This document shows, in pieces, positions 16,085 through 24,673 of a stretch of 27,846 nucleotides of DNA (its first letter is position 1; every line of letters begins with the position of its first letter). Under the pieces are notes generated by a model, which saw nothing but the letters and a program-made list of their open reading frames with translations, ran no database searches and had not been told where the DNA came from. The stretch lies in the NCBI GenBank assembly GCA_964489835.1, contig CAZBBC010000048.1, positions 1-27,846 of the forward strand, read 5' to 3'. A program made the translations under genes and the position numbers. This DNA comes from CAZBBC01 sp964489835. Lineage in GTDB: Bacteria; Calditrichota; Calditrichia; JAJRVZ01.

Positions 16085-16195
16085 TCTGCTTCTCCGCGAG
16101 AGATAATTTACTCAGGTTAGAAAATCCATATTATATTTGTTGATATTTTTATTGAATAATTTTTGACATTACTGATATTTTGAATGGGAGGAAAC

Positions 16196-17575
16196 ATGAA
16201 GGATAAGAATAAAGTGGCAGAGAAAAATGATCTGAAACGGCGGGACTTTATCAAGATGGGAGCGGCAGCCGGTCTCGGGCTGGCAGTCACTGGTCTGGCT
16301 ATTGAGGGTTGTGAACAAGGTGATAGAAAATTAAGCACCAAACCTGGTTTGCCTGCTGTTGATCCTATTGATACTGTACGAATCGGTTTTGTTGGTGTTG
16401 GAAACCAGGGTTCTAATCATGTCAAAAATTTTTTAAGAATTGACGGAGTTAAAATAAAAGCTGTCTGTGACAAACTTCCTGACCGCGTGGAAAAAATACA
16501 AAAATGGGTATTGGATGCTGGTTTTTCGAAACCAAATGGTTATTCAAATGGTGAGTATGACTTTGTCCGGATGTGCGAGCAGGAAGAACTGGATCTTGTT
16601 TTTACAGCTACTCCGTGGAATTGGCATGTACCGATATGTGCAGCCGCTATGAAGAACGGAAAACATGCAGCGACTGAGGTGCCGGCGGCCGTAACCCTTG
16701 ATGAATGCTGGGATCTGGTTGAAACAGCTGAAAAGTATACCAAGCATTGTGTGATGATGGAGAATTGTAATTATGGAAACAGGGAACTGATGGTCTTAAA
16801 TATGGTCCGGCAGGGTGTTTTTGGCGAAATCATCCACGGTGTTTGCGGATATCTTCACGATCTGCGCAGTAATAAAACCGTTGGCAATTATGTGGACCAA
16901 TGGCGTATCAAACACTCCTTTAAAAGAAATGGTAATCTTTATCCCACCCACGGATTGGGGCCAGTGGCAAACTGCATGAATATCAACCGTGGGGATCAAT
17001 TTGATTTCCTGGTTTCAATGAGCAGTAATTCCCGGGGCTTACAATTGTATGCCACAGAAAAACTGGGACCGGACCATGAATATTCAAAAGCGAAATATGC
17101 ACTGGGCGACGTAAATGTAAGTCTGATAAAAACAAAGAATGGTCTGACCATCACCCTGTACCATGACACCAGTCTGCCTCGTCCCTATTCACGTATTGAT
17201 ATGGTTCAGGGAACAAAGGCCATCTCTGTAGGATATCCGGATCAAATACATATTGAGGGCAGAAGCCCGGCCCACAAATGGGAACCGTTGGAAAATTACC
17301 GACAGGAGTTTGAACATCCGCTATGGCAAAAGATCGGCGAATTGGCTAAAGGTGCCGGACATGGTGGGATGGATTTTCTGGAAGACTACCGGCTTATTCA
17401 ATCTTTGCGCACGGGTACAGCCACCGATATGGATGTTTATGATGCGGCAGCATTAAGTTGTGTCTCTGAACTATCGGAAATTTCTGTAGCCCACAAGAGC
17501 CGTCCGGTGGATTTTCCGGATTTCACCCGCGGGTTTTGGAAGAAGAGGGAACCATGGGGGATCATTGGTTCATAA
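16196..17575 (+). CDS. GH109-type NAD-dependent glycosidase (Gfo/Idh/MocA fold), Tat-exported
   Basis: The 459-residue protein starts at ATG 16196 with GGGAGGA at 16186-16192. ATG 16184 would overlap that site. The N-terminus has a twin-arginine signal (KRRDFIKMG, Arg15-Arg16) and Cys39 after 'LAIEG', so it may be a Tat-exported lipoprotein. The NAD-binding GVGNQG is at residues 67-72. 'TATPWNWHVPICAAAMKNGKHAATEVPAA' and 'LYPTHGLGPVANCMNINRGDQFD' are hallmarks of family GH109, whose characterised members remove alpha-linked N-acetylgalactosamine by a redox mechanism with bound NAD. Tyr249-x-x-His252 matches the family's conserved active-site Tyr/His pair. Substrate could be GalNAc or another hexosamine glycoside. 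It stands alone on its strand, between repeat-rich gaps, but fits the sugar genes from 19776 onward. Confidence 0.88.
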   Translation: MKDKNKVAEKNDLKRRDFIKMGAAAGLGLAVTGLAIEGCEQGDRKLSTKPGLPAVDPIDTVRIGFVGVGNQGSNHVKNFLRIDGVKIKAVCDKLPDRVEKIQKWVLDAGFSKPNGYSNGEYDFVRMCEQEELDLVFTATPWNWHVPICAAAMKNGKHAATEVPAAVTLDECWDLVETAEKYTKHCVMMENCNYGNRELMVLNMVRQGVFGEIIHGVCGYLHDLRSNKTVGNYVDQWRIKHSFKRNGNLYPTHGLGPVANCMNINRGDQFDFLVSMSSNSRGLQLYATEKLGPDHEYSKAKYALGDVNVSLIKTKNGLTITLYHDTSLPRPYSRIDMVQGTKAISVGYPDQIHIEGRSPAHKWEPLENYRQEFEHPLWQKIGELAKGAGHGGMDFLEDYRLIQSLRTGTATDMDVYDAAALSCVSELSEISVAHKSRPVDFPDFTRGFWKKREPWGIIGS

Positions 17576-17645
17576 AATCTTAAAATAGTAGTAATGCCTA
17601 ATAACATCTTACATTAAAGGTTCAGAAGAAATGTTGACCTCCCGG

Positions 17646-17680
17646 CCCCTTCCTGTCCGGCGAAGCCGGACAGGAAGGGG
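17646..17680. repeat. Perfect 16-bp-stem GC-rich hairpin (contains CCTG micro-hairpin motif)
   Basis: CCCCTTCCTGTCCGGC and GCCGGACAGGAAGGGG pair perfectly around a GAA loop. It is followed by TGGACCGCGCTAGCGGGACG and G-rich sequence. No T-run follows, so it is not a normal terminator. Its core CCTGTCCGGC-GAA-GCC resembles CCTGATCCGGCTTCGAC at 16046. Confidence 0.8.
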
Positions 17681-17766
17681 TGGACCGCGCTAGCGGGACG
17701 GGGTGGGTTGTTTTTCTTAATCCACTGATCTGTGTCTATTTCATCATGAAACTCAACAAACATAAC

Positions 17767-17796
17767 AGTAGAGACGTAGCATGCTACGTCTCTACT
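17767..17796. repeat. 30-bp perfect palindrome centred on GCATGC
   Basis: AGTAGAGACGTAGCA and TGCTACGTCTCTACT are exact reverse complements with no spacer. No T-run follows. Palindromes of this kind (GAGACGT...ACGTCTC) are, as I recall, dispersed in several unrelated bacterial groups including cyanobacteria. Confidence 0.85.
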
Positions 17797-18030
17797 AATT
17801 CCCCCCATCAATGCGTCTGATAAAATTGTATCCTCATAAAAATAGGCTAGCCTTAATTAATCAGGTTAATCCTTTTTTATTAAGAAATTTTATATATTAG
17901 AGGTGATATATCTAAATAGCACAATAAAATCGGATATAAAATTTATCTTTTTATATATTTCGTCGTAAGTGTCCGGTAAAACGAATTGATTCAAGAAATG
18001 ATAATTTTGTAACAATCACTCCCTACTTTC

Positions 18031-19533
18031 ATGCAAACAAATAATATACATATGGTGGTACAGATATTAAGTACTCTCTTTTTTATTTTACTTAGTGGTA
18101 TTTCCTGCACCGAAAATTCTACCAATAAGGACATCGATTTTAGTCGTATAATTGCTATCGTTGACCGGGATACGATATTTGTTGATGATTTTATAAAACG
18201 TTGTGAATATACCGTCCGTCCCGATTACTGCCGGCAAAACAGTCTGGTAGATAAGAATATCTGTTTAAATTCATTGATTGCTGAAAAACTGTTCGCTTTA
18301 GAAGCAGAAAATAAAAAGGATCTGTTGACTAATAAAAATTTTTTGACCTATTTACAGGGTTTCAAAGAACAATTGATGCGTGAGGAACTGATCCGAGATA
18401 AGGTTATTAAAGAGATTGTAATTGCAGATTCTGAAATTGAGCAGGCCTATAAAAACTCCAGGAAAATAATCAAGACAGAGGCGATTTTTATTCCGGATAA
18501 TGAAGATATCCATGTTATACATGAACAGGCACGTCGGGGAATATCCCTGGAACAAATAATCAAGGACTTCCCGGGTGTTTCAAAAAAAATAAGCAGCGAT
18601 GTTAGATGGGGACATATCGATCGGGAAGCTCAAGATGCAATTTTTAACGACAGTGTAAAAACGGGAACAGTCCTATCTCCTCTAAAAACAAAAGGAGGGT
18701 ACAGGCTTATAAAAGTGATCGGTTGGCAGGAAACCATAGAACTTTCTGAGATGAATAGAAATCAGGAGAAGGAAAATATAAAGAAACGCTTGCTTGATTA
18801 TTATATAGAGAAAAAGTACCTGGCATACATCCAGAACCTGATGAAGGGCAAGAAAATAGATTTTTTTGAAGAAGGGTGGCATGTCGTAGTAAACAATCTC
18901 CGTAAAGTATATCTGCCTAAAGAGGAAACAACCGATCTTTCTCAGCAACCTTTCAGAAACATGGAAAACATTTACAGGCAATTAGAGGAACATGGCAAAC
19001 AAATGTTTTTGGAGCTCGATGGTGATGTGTGGAATGTCAATGAATTTAAGAAAGCCATACAGATACATCCGTTAGAAATCAATTCAAGCGGTTTGACAGC
19101 GGATAATTTTCCTTTTCGGCTGCGCGCAGCAATCGCTAGCCTGATGGTCGATGAATATCTTACGGATCTTGCTTACCAAAAAGAATATGATGAATCAAAA
19201 ATTATCAATCACCGGGTGAAGCAGTGGAAAACACACATTATGTTTTTATACCAGCGAGATGAACAACTGTTTAAGGCGGGATTTAGTGGGAAAATAACCA
19301 AAGATTATTATGATGCCTTTGATAACTATTTAACCCCATATTTTGAGAGTTTGAAGTTAAAGTACAATGATAAAATTCATTTTAATCTTGAATCTATTGA
19401 GAATCTTCAGTTAACAGATATCCCCATGATCACACACAAGACCAAGGGACCCTATTTTCAGGTGGTGCCAGCTTTTCCTGTGGTCACAAATACTGTGAAA
19501 ACTGATTATAGAAGGCTAATTAATATTCATTGA
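18031..19533 (+). CDS. SurA-like lipoprotein with parvulin peptidyl-prolyl isomerase domain
   Basis: The protein has 500 residues from ATG 18031. An in-frame ATG at 18052 would shorten the signal by seven residues; neither start has a strong ribosome site. The lipobox LLSGISC (Cys26) predicts a membrane-anchored periplasmic protein. Residues ~38-145 resemble the SurA N-terminal chaperone region ('IAIVDRDTIFVDDFIKR', 'LNSLIAEKLFALEAE'). Residues ~146-232 are a parvulin-like domain ending 'RWGHIDREAQDAIF...LSPLKTKGGYRLIKVIGW'. The C-terminal half (~240-500) is helical and unrecognised. Such proteins fold or escort outer-membrane and secreted proteins. Here it may serve the barrels encoded nearby, but no operon link is visible: a 242-bp gap follows. 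Confidence 0.78.
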   Translation: MQTNNIHMVVQILSTLFFILLSGISCTENSTNKDIDFSRIIAIVDRDTIFVDDFIKRCEYTVRPDYCRQNSLVDKNICLNSLIAEKLFALEAENKKDLLTNKNFLTYLQGFKEQLMREELIRDKVIKEIVIADSEIEQAYKNSRKIIKTEAIFIPDNEDIHVIHEQARRGISLEQIIKDFPGVSKKISSDVRWGHIDREAQDAIFNDSVKTGTVLSPLKTKGGYRLIKVIGWQETIELSEMNRNQEKENIKKRLLDYYIEKKYLAYIQNLMKGKKIDFFEEGWHVVVNNLRKVYLPKEETTDLSQQPFRNMENIYRQLEEHGKQMFLELDGDVWNVNEFKKAIQIHPLEINSSGLTADNFPFRLRAAIASLMVDEYLTDLAYQKEYDESKIINHRVKQWKTHIMFLYQRDEQLFKAGFSGKITKDYYDAFDNYLTPYFESLKLKYNDKIHFNLESIENLQLTDIPMITHKTKGPYFQVVPAFPVVTNTVKTDYRRLINIH

Positions 19534-19591
19534 TTATACTGTCTGGAAATTGTCAATCTTAATCGTTTAAAATTTTTAAATATTAAAGAAT

Positions 19592-19645
19592 AATTGGGAA
19601 TTTGGAATTCGTAACTCGGAACTTGGAACTGATAAATTCCCAATT
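19592..19645. repeat. GGAATTTGGAATT-type inverted repeat
   Basis: AATTGGGAATTT (19592-19603) and AAATTCCCAATT (19634-19645) form a 12-bp perfect stem. The loop holds direct copies of GGAATTCG/GGAACTTGGAACT. It lies in the 242-bp gap between the SurA-like and DUF6807 genes. No T-run follows. Confidence 0.65.
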
Positions 19646-19775
19646 CCTAATTCCGAATCAAGGATTATAATCAAACTCCCTAATATCGCACAGAAGAATT
19701 TAATAATAACTATAAAAAATACCAGAAGGTTAGTATAATTGTTATGTCTATTTAAATACAGGAGGGCAATTTTTT

Positions 19776-20753
19776 ATGAAACCAATGAAACTTGGAATTG
19801 GTATCATGACATTATTGATTATAATTACCGGTTTTGTACCTGCAAAAGCTGGGAAAGATAAGATGCAGAATCTTTCAAATAAAAAAGTTGATTACAGAAT
19901 TCAATCAGAAAATATGACCGTGGTTCTATATTTTAACGACAGGAAGCTGTTATTGTATACCTGGGTCGATACATTATTCAAACCCTATGTCAAAGAATTA
20001 TTTACACCTGCTGGTCTCAACGTTCTTCTGGATAGTCCGAATGATCATAAGCATCACCATGGACTGATGCTGGCCTATAAAGTGGATGGAATAAATTATT
20101 GGGAAGAAACTGAAAACAGCGGGCGGCAAAAATCCCTCGAGATATCGGAAATATATTCGTCTTCGGAAAGTACCTCCGGTGAAGCAGGATTCTCAACAAC
20201 TATTCACTGGATCGATCCCAAAGATGGAGCGATTGTGCTCAAAGAAAATCGCACTATCAGGGGCGCATTCTGCCCCCGGCTGGAGGCCAATCTTTTTGAC
20301 TGGCAGAGCCGGATTTTAATTTCGGATTCAAAATCACGGGTCCAGCTGGCTGGTGCCCATTATAATGGATTAGGCCTGCGTTTTGTCCGTTCAATGGACA
20401 ACGCCGGGCGGTTTGTTACCGCTGAAAATAAAAAGGGGGAAATATTTCGGGGTCAGGAACGACTGATCCCTGACCGGTGGTGTGTCTATTTATCGCAGGT
20501 CGGTAATAAAAAGGTTACCATCGCCATGTTTGCTGCCCCAGGTAATCCCCGCGGCCTGACCACTTGGTTTACAATGAAAGAGCCCTTTGCTTATCTAAGT
20601 GCCACGATGAGGTTACATGAAAATCCGATGACGTTACTGACAGGAGAAATACTTTTACTTCGTTATGGGGTTGCCCTTTGGGACGGGCATATGGACACCC
20701 GGCAGATTGAAGAAGCTTATCAATATTGGATAAATCATCTTGCGTTAGAATAA
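19776..20753 (+). CDS. DUF6807 family secreted protein (often mislabelled PmoA)
   Basis: The 325-residue protein starts at ATG 19776, behind AGGAGGG. A signal peptide covers residues 1-25 (ending AKAG). 'KPYVKELFTPAGLNVLLDSPNDHKHHHGLMLAYKVDGINYWEE' (about residues 69-112) is the hallmark of DUF6807, with His91 and His93-95 as possible metal or active-site residues. Databases often call this family 'methane oxygenase PmoA', which is a misnomer: it is a soluble beta-rich protein commonly beside Gfo/Idh/MocA genes in sugar loci. The enzymatic role is not settled. It lies 47 bp before the Gfo/Idh/MocA gene on the same strand, suggesting they act on the same substrate. Confidence 0.85.
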   Translation: MKPMKLGIGIMTLLIIITGFVPAKAGKDKMQNLSNKKVDYRIQSENMTVVLYFNDRKLLLYTWVDTLFKPYVKELFTPAGLNVLLDSPNDHKHHHGLMLAYKVDGINYWEETENSGRQKSLEISEIYSSSESTSGEAGFSTTIHWIDPKDGAIVLKENRTIRGAFCPRLEANLFDWQSRILISDSKSRVQLAGAHYNGLGLRFVRSMDNAGRFVTAENKKGEIFRGQERLIPDRWCVYLSQVGNKKVTIAMFAAPGNPRGLTTWFTMKEPFAYLSATMRLHENPMTLLTGEILLLRYGVALWDGHMDTRQIEEAYQYWINHLALE

Positions 20754-20800
20754 ATTCGTGGCTTATTAAATTGTATTTGTATTAAATAAAGGAGTAAAAA

Positions 20801-22099
20801 ATGCCGAGAGAAAAAAAATCAAGTATGAACCGCCGGGAATTTATACAAAAATCGAGTATTGCCACCTCATCTATTTTTTTAGGAGCGATGAGCAGCCGGA
20901 AATCGTGGGCCAGAGAAAATAGTCCCAATGACCGGCTGGGCCTGGCTGTTATTGGAACCGGGGGGCGTGGAAACAGCCATCTGCGTATGTTGAAGCGAAT
21001 ACAGGATGGGGGAGAAAATATTGAAATTGTGGCCGTGTGTGATATATATCGGCCCCGTTTAGAAGCCGCCGCTAAAATGTATAATGCAAAAGCCTATGAT
21101 GACCACCGGCAGTTACTTAACAATAAAGATGTGGATGTTGTTTGCATTGCCACACCGGATCATATTCACGGCTACCAGGCAATCGATGCTATTTTAGCCG
21201 GCAAAGATGTCTATTGTGAAAAACCGATTACTCATTGGCGACAATTTGAACTGACAAAAAAGCTACTTAAAACCGTACAGGATAATGATAGTGTTTTTCA
21301 ATTGGGTACCCAGGCAATGAGTGATTCTGCCTGGCATCAGATGAAAAAATTGGTACAGGAAGGTTTAATTGGACAACCGTTGGATGGTGAAACCGGTTTC
21401 TTCCGGATTGGTGACTGGGGTGAAAGAAACATGAATATTGATGATCCCAATGCAACAGTCGGAAAAGATTTGAACTGGGAAGCCTTTCTAGGGGACGCAC
21501 CCAAGCGCGCGTTCTCGGTTGATCGCTTTTTTCGTTGGCGTCTGTTTAAAGATTATGCCGGGGGTCCGGTCACTGACCTATACCCGCATAGTCTAACCCA
21601 GGTGATAGATATACTGGGAGTGGATATGCCGGATAAGGTGGTAGCGTTGGGAGGCATTCACCGATATGATTATGAATTGAGAGATGTTCCGGATACTTTT
21701 AATCTCATTGCAGAATATCCTGAAAAAGTTACCATTTCGGTTCTGGGTACACAGGCCAATGATTTTAATTCCACACCTTTAAGAGGCTCGGGGCAAAGAA
21801 CCCCGGTCATTCGTGGCTGGGAGGGATCGTTAACCATTCATAATAATAATAAGGAAATTGTATTTACTCCTATTAAAGAAAAAGGAGCTAAAGCGCCCCG
21901 GGTAATACCGATTGAAAATGGGGAAGATAATCTCAACCACTGGAAAAACTTGCTGGCATGCTCTCGAAGCAGGGATAAAAATACCTGGAGTCCGATTGAT
22001 CTTGCCTTCCGTACACAAACGGTATTACAAATGTCAGTACTTGCCTATCAAATGGAGAAAACAATACGCTACAATAAGGACTTTATGATTATCGGTTAG
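20801..22099 (+). CDS. Gfo/Idh/MocA family oxidoreductase, Tat-exported
   Basis: The 432-residue protein starts at ATG 20801 with AAAGGAG just upstream. It has a twin-arginine signal (NRREFIQKSS, Arg11-Arg12) without a clear lipobox, so it is probably a soluble periplasmic enzyme. The Rossmann motif GTGGRG (52-57), 'VCDIYRPRLEAAA', 'CIATPDHIHGYQAIDAILAGKDVYCEKP' (Glu140-Lys141-Pro142) and the C-terminal alpha/beta domain define the family. It oxidises or epimerises a sugar or polyol with tightly bound NAD(P). The substrate cannot be read off. Together with the preceding DUF6807 gene and the GH109 protein it points to redox-based breakdown of glycosides outside the cytoplasm. Confidence 0.88.
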   Translation: MPREKKSSMNRREFIQKSSIATSSIFLGAMSSRKSWARENSPNDRLGLAVIGTGGRGNSHLRMLKRIQDGGENIEIVAVCDIYRPRLEAAAKMYNAKAYDDHRQLLNNKDVDVVCIATPDHIHGYQAIDAILAGKDVYCEKPITHWRQFELTKKLLKTVQDNDSVFQLGTQAMSDSAWHQMKKLVQEGLIGQPLDGETGFFRIGDWGERNMNIDDPNATVGKDLNWEAFLGDAPKRAFSVDRFFRWRLFKDYAGGPVTDLYPHSLTQVIDILGVDMPDKVVALGGIHRYDYELRDVPDTFNLIAEYPEKVTISVLGTQANDFNSTPLRGSGQRTPVIRGWEGSLTIHNNNKEIVFTPIKEKGAKAPRVIPIENGEDNLNHWKNLLACSRSRDKNTWSPIDLAFRTQTVLQMSVLAYQMEKTIRYNKDFMIIG

Positions 22100-22349
22100 G
22101 AGTATAGATTCCAGAAAACGTATGGTCTAAAATGGCAGAGCAGGCACGGGCTTTATGTGCCAGAATCAATCGGGCTATCATCGGGCTGTTCGGTGGGAGC
22201 ATTTTTAAAGTATCGCAATATTTGATTAAATGCTTACCTATTAAAGTAATAATCAAACGATTAAAATAGACACGAAAAATGAAAATGAAAAGGCTGGAGT
22301 TGTCGGATTATACCTGAAGATAATTTCACGATTTATTTTGCAGGGTAAA

Positions 22350-24503
22350 ATGGAAATGGATTTAATCGGTAAATGCATCTTAAGAATTCATAGATTGCTT
22401 AAAGTTTGCTTAAAAATATTCTTTGTTGTCATTCCTTTTTTACAACTTGTGTTATTTACACATTCGTTACAGGCTCAAATGACAGAAGATTTTGTCAGAG
22501 AGGAATATACCATACCTTTTATCAATGTGGTTCCACTGATTGATGGTAAAGTTAATGATCTGGTCTGGAAACAGGCATTGGTTATTGATGATTATTACCA
22601 GTTTACACCGATTAATGGTGCGCCACCAAGTGAGAAAACAGTCTCCTTCCTGTATTATGATAAGAATAATATTTATTTAGCCTTTCGTTGTTACGATTCT
22701 GAACCCTCTCAAATACGAGCAACACTTACACCCAGAAATCAGTGGAGCAGTAATGATAATGCGTTTATTTATCTGGATACCTTCGATAACAAACGAGATC
22801 AGTTTCTTTTTATGATTAATCCGTTGGGTGTGCAGTGGAATTCCTTTGAGACGATATGGTTCTCAGCAGCTAAAATTGATAGTATGGGATGGACCGGTGA
22901 AATAGCGATTCCATTTAAATCCCTGCGATTTCCAAATGCTGACGAACAGCAATGGGGATTTGTTTTAGGAAGAAATATCTACCGCAGAGGGGAAATTTTA
23001 AACAGCATCAATGTGAGAGAGGATGATGATTTTTATGCAATGTTTCCGGCAGCGATCGGATTAAAAAATTTGCCGAGAAACTCTAATTTGGAGTTTCTAC
23101 CTTATGGAGCCGCTAAGCAGTCAGAGGGAAAAGATTTTAAAGATCAGGATGCAGCCATCGGATTGGATGTGAAATATGGCATTGCATCAAATCTGATATT
23201 GGATGCTTCTATTGCTCCCGACTTTTCGCAGGTAGAAAGCGATCCGTTTTTTAAAAATTTCAGTCCCTACGAATACCAGCTGGCTGAAAATCGACCCTTT
23301 TTTAATGAGGGAAATACATTCTTTGCCCTACCATATTCTCTTTTTTATAGCCGTAGAGTTGAAAATCCAAGGCTTATGTTAAAATTAACCGGAAAAGAAG
23401 GGCCATGGAATATTGGCGTTATTAACGCCTGGGACGATCAAATATCCGGAAGCGATCGACTCATTCATGCTGAACGATTGCAGATGGATATTTTAGAGAC
23501 CTCTAAATTAGGATTCATGTTTTCCGGTATCGAAGATGGACATATCTATAACCGAAATTTAGCTGTCGACGGCCAAATCAGTAAAGGGATGAATCATCAT
23601 CTACAATTTCAGTTTGCCTTAACTTTTAATTCTTCGGTTGACTCTAAAAACAACACTCTTTTCTATTTACATCATTCTATTACTCCTTATCAGGGTTTCA
23701 GTTATTCCTTTAATTACATAGATATTGCTCCGGATTACGACCCAAAAACAGGCATCATCGGACAAAGAGGTTTTAGAAATCCAAGTATTTCGCTTGGATA
23801 TATTTGGCATATCCCCGATTGGGGGATTGAAACGTTAACTCTTTCCTCATCAGCCAATTATTCCAGATCGTATGGTGGTTTGGATATTGGAAAAGGAGGC
23901 GGAATAAATTTTGGTTGCTATTTTATTAAAAAGGTAAATATTGGACTATCATTTTCACGAAACATGGGTCGTTCGCAAATCGTTAAAGATGACAACTTGG
24001 TATGGAATGAAAAAACTTTTACGGGTAATAGTACGAGTTTAAGTGTTTCCAGTAATACAGGGTCCGTTTTTGATGGAAATATCAGCTATTCCTATAGCAC
24101 CGGTACTGGTATTTATGTTAACGAGTTCAGGGAACAAGTACCGGGAAAAAACCAGGGTCTGGGTTTCGGTTTAAATGTCAAACCGATATCAAAACTGACG
24201 ATTAAGAACTCGACAAACTGGTATCGTCAGACATTAAATGGTATTGATGAGGTCCTTTATAATATCTGGCTAGTTCGGAATTCGATCCATTATCAGTTGA
24301 CAAACCATCTGTTTTCCAGGATTGTACAAGACATCGATATATCTAATAATTCCCAGCTGTTCAATATCTTGTTTGGCTATGAATTTCAGGCCGGTTCTAC
24401 CTTTTATGTTTCTTACCAGGAACTCAGAGAAAATTTTAACCGTGAATTTACCCGTCAGAATTATATAATATTTGGAAAAATGTCCTATTTATTTAGACTA
24501 TAG
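22350..24503 (+). CDS. CBM9-like domain plus DUF5916 outer-membrane beta-barrel protein
   Basis: The protein has 717 residues from ATG 22350 (a TTG at 22338 and an ATG at 22356 are also in frame; ribosome signal weak). A long N-terminal region ends in a signal peptide (VVIPFLQLVLFTHSLQAQ). Residues ~55-215 match the carbohydrate-binding family 9-like domain: 'VPLIDGKVNDLVWKQA', 'FLYYDKNNIYLAFRCYDSEP', 'WTGEIAIPFKSLRF'. From ~225 onward is the DUF5916 barrel, with the core 'IAPDFSQVESDPFFKNFS' and 'ENRPFFNEGNTFF', and many aromatic strands up to the final 'YLFRL'. These proteins sit in the outer membrane and are common in FCB bacteria; ligand and function are unproven. Its position between a sugar oxidoreductase and a GH3 enzyme suggests glycan binding. 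Confidence 0.82.
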   Translation: MEMDLIGKCILRIHRLLKVCLKIFFVVIPFLQLVLFTHSLQAQMTEDFVREEYTIPFINVVPLIDGKVNDLVWKQALVIDDYYQFTPINGAPPSEKTVSFLYYDKNNIYLAFRCYDSEPSQIRATLTPRNQWSSNDNAFIYLDTFDNKRDQFLFMINPLGVQWNSFETIWFSAAKIDSMGWTGEIAIPFKSLRFPNADEQQWGFVLGRNIYRRGEILNSINVREDDDFYAMFPAAIGLKNLPRNSNLEFLPYGAAKQSEGKDFKDQDAAIGLDVKYGIASNLILDASIAPDFSQVESDPFFKNFSPYEYQLAENRPFFNEGNTFFALPYSLFYSRRVENPRLMLKLTGKEGPWNIGVINAWDDQISGSDRLIHAERLQMDILETSKLGFMFSGIEDGHIYNRNLAVDGQISKGMNHHLQFQFALTFNSSVDSKNNTLFYLHHSITPYQGFSYSFNYIDIAPDYDPKTGIIGQRGFRNPSISLGYIWHIPDWGIETLTLSSSANYSRSYGGLDIGKGGGINFGCYFIKKVNIGLSFSRNMGRSQIVKDDNLVWNEKTFTGNSTSLSVSSNTGSVFDGNISYSYSTGTGIYVNEFREQVPGKNQGLGFGLNVKPISKLTIKNSTNWYRQTLNGIDEVLYNIWLVRNSIHYQLTNHLFSRIVQDIDISNNSQLFNILFGYEFQAGSTFYVSYQELRENFNREFTRQNYIIFGKMSYLFRL

Positions 24504-24673
24504 TATTCAACGGGGGTGATTAAATACAGATTTTATGCCATATAAGACATATTTTGTTAAAATATCTATCGGACAAAACTTGATTAATTATACCATTCAA
24601 TTCCTGAGATCCTGTCCAAAAGAAAAGTCCCTTGTCTGATTATTGATGCTTAAATATAACCAATGAGATAAAT

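Larger units (their letters stand above)
17576..18030. other. Gene-free 455-bp gap with palindromes
   Basis: The gap between the GH109 and SurA-like genes holds a strong GC-rich hairpin (17646-17680) and a 30-bp perfect palindrome (17767-17796). It also has an A/T-rich stretch before the next gene that includes GTAAGTGTCCGGTAAAAC near 17967. I see no coding frame or terminator with a T-run. Confidence 0.6.

Noticed and set aside
17646..17680. Rho-independent terminator after the GH109 gene
   Set aside because: The stem is perfect but it is followed by GC-rich sequence rather than a T-run, so it is listed as a repeat instead.
19776..20753. Methane monooxygenase subunit PmoA
   Set aside because: The gene belongs to DUF6807, which carries that label by misannotation; it is a soluble secreted protein with no multiple membrane segments and no methane-oxidation neighbours.
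22132..22269. 45-aa plus-strand frame between the oxidoreductase and DUF5916 genes
   Set aside because: No ribosome site, basic and low-complexity end, overlap with a possible palindrome half copy; no recognisable family.
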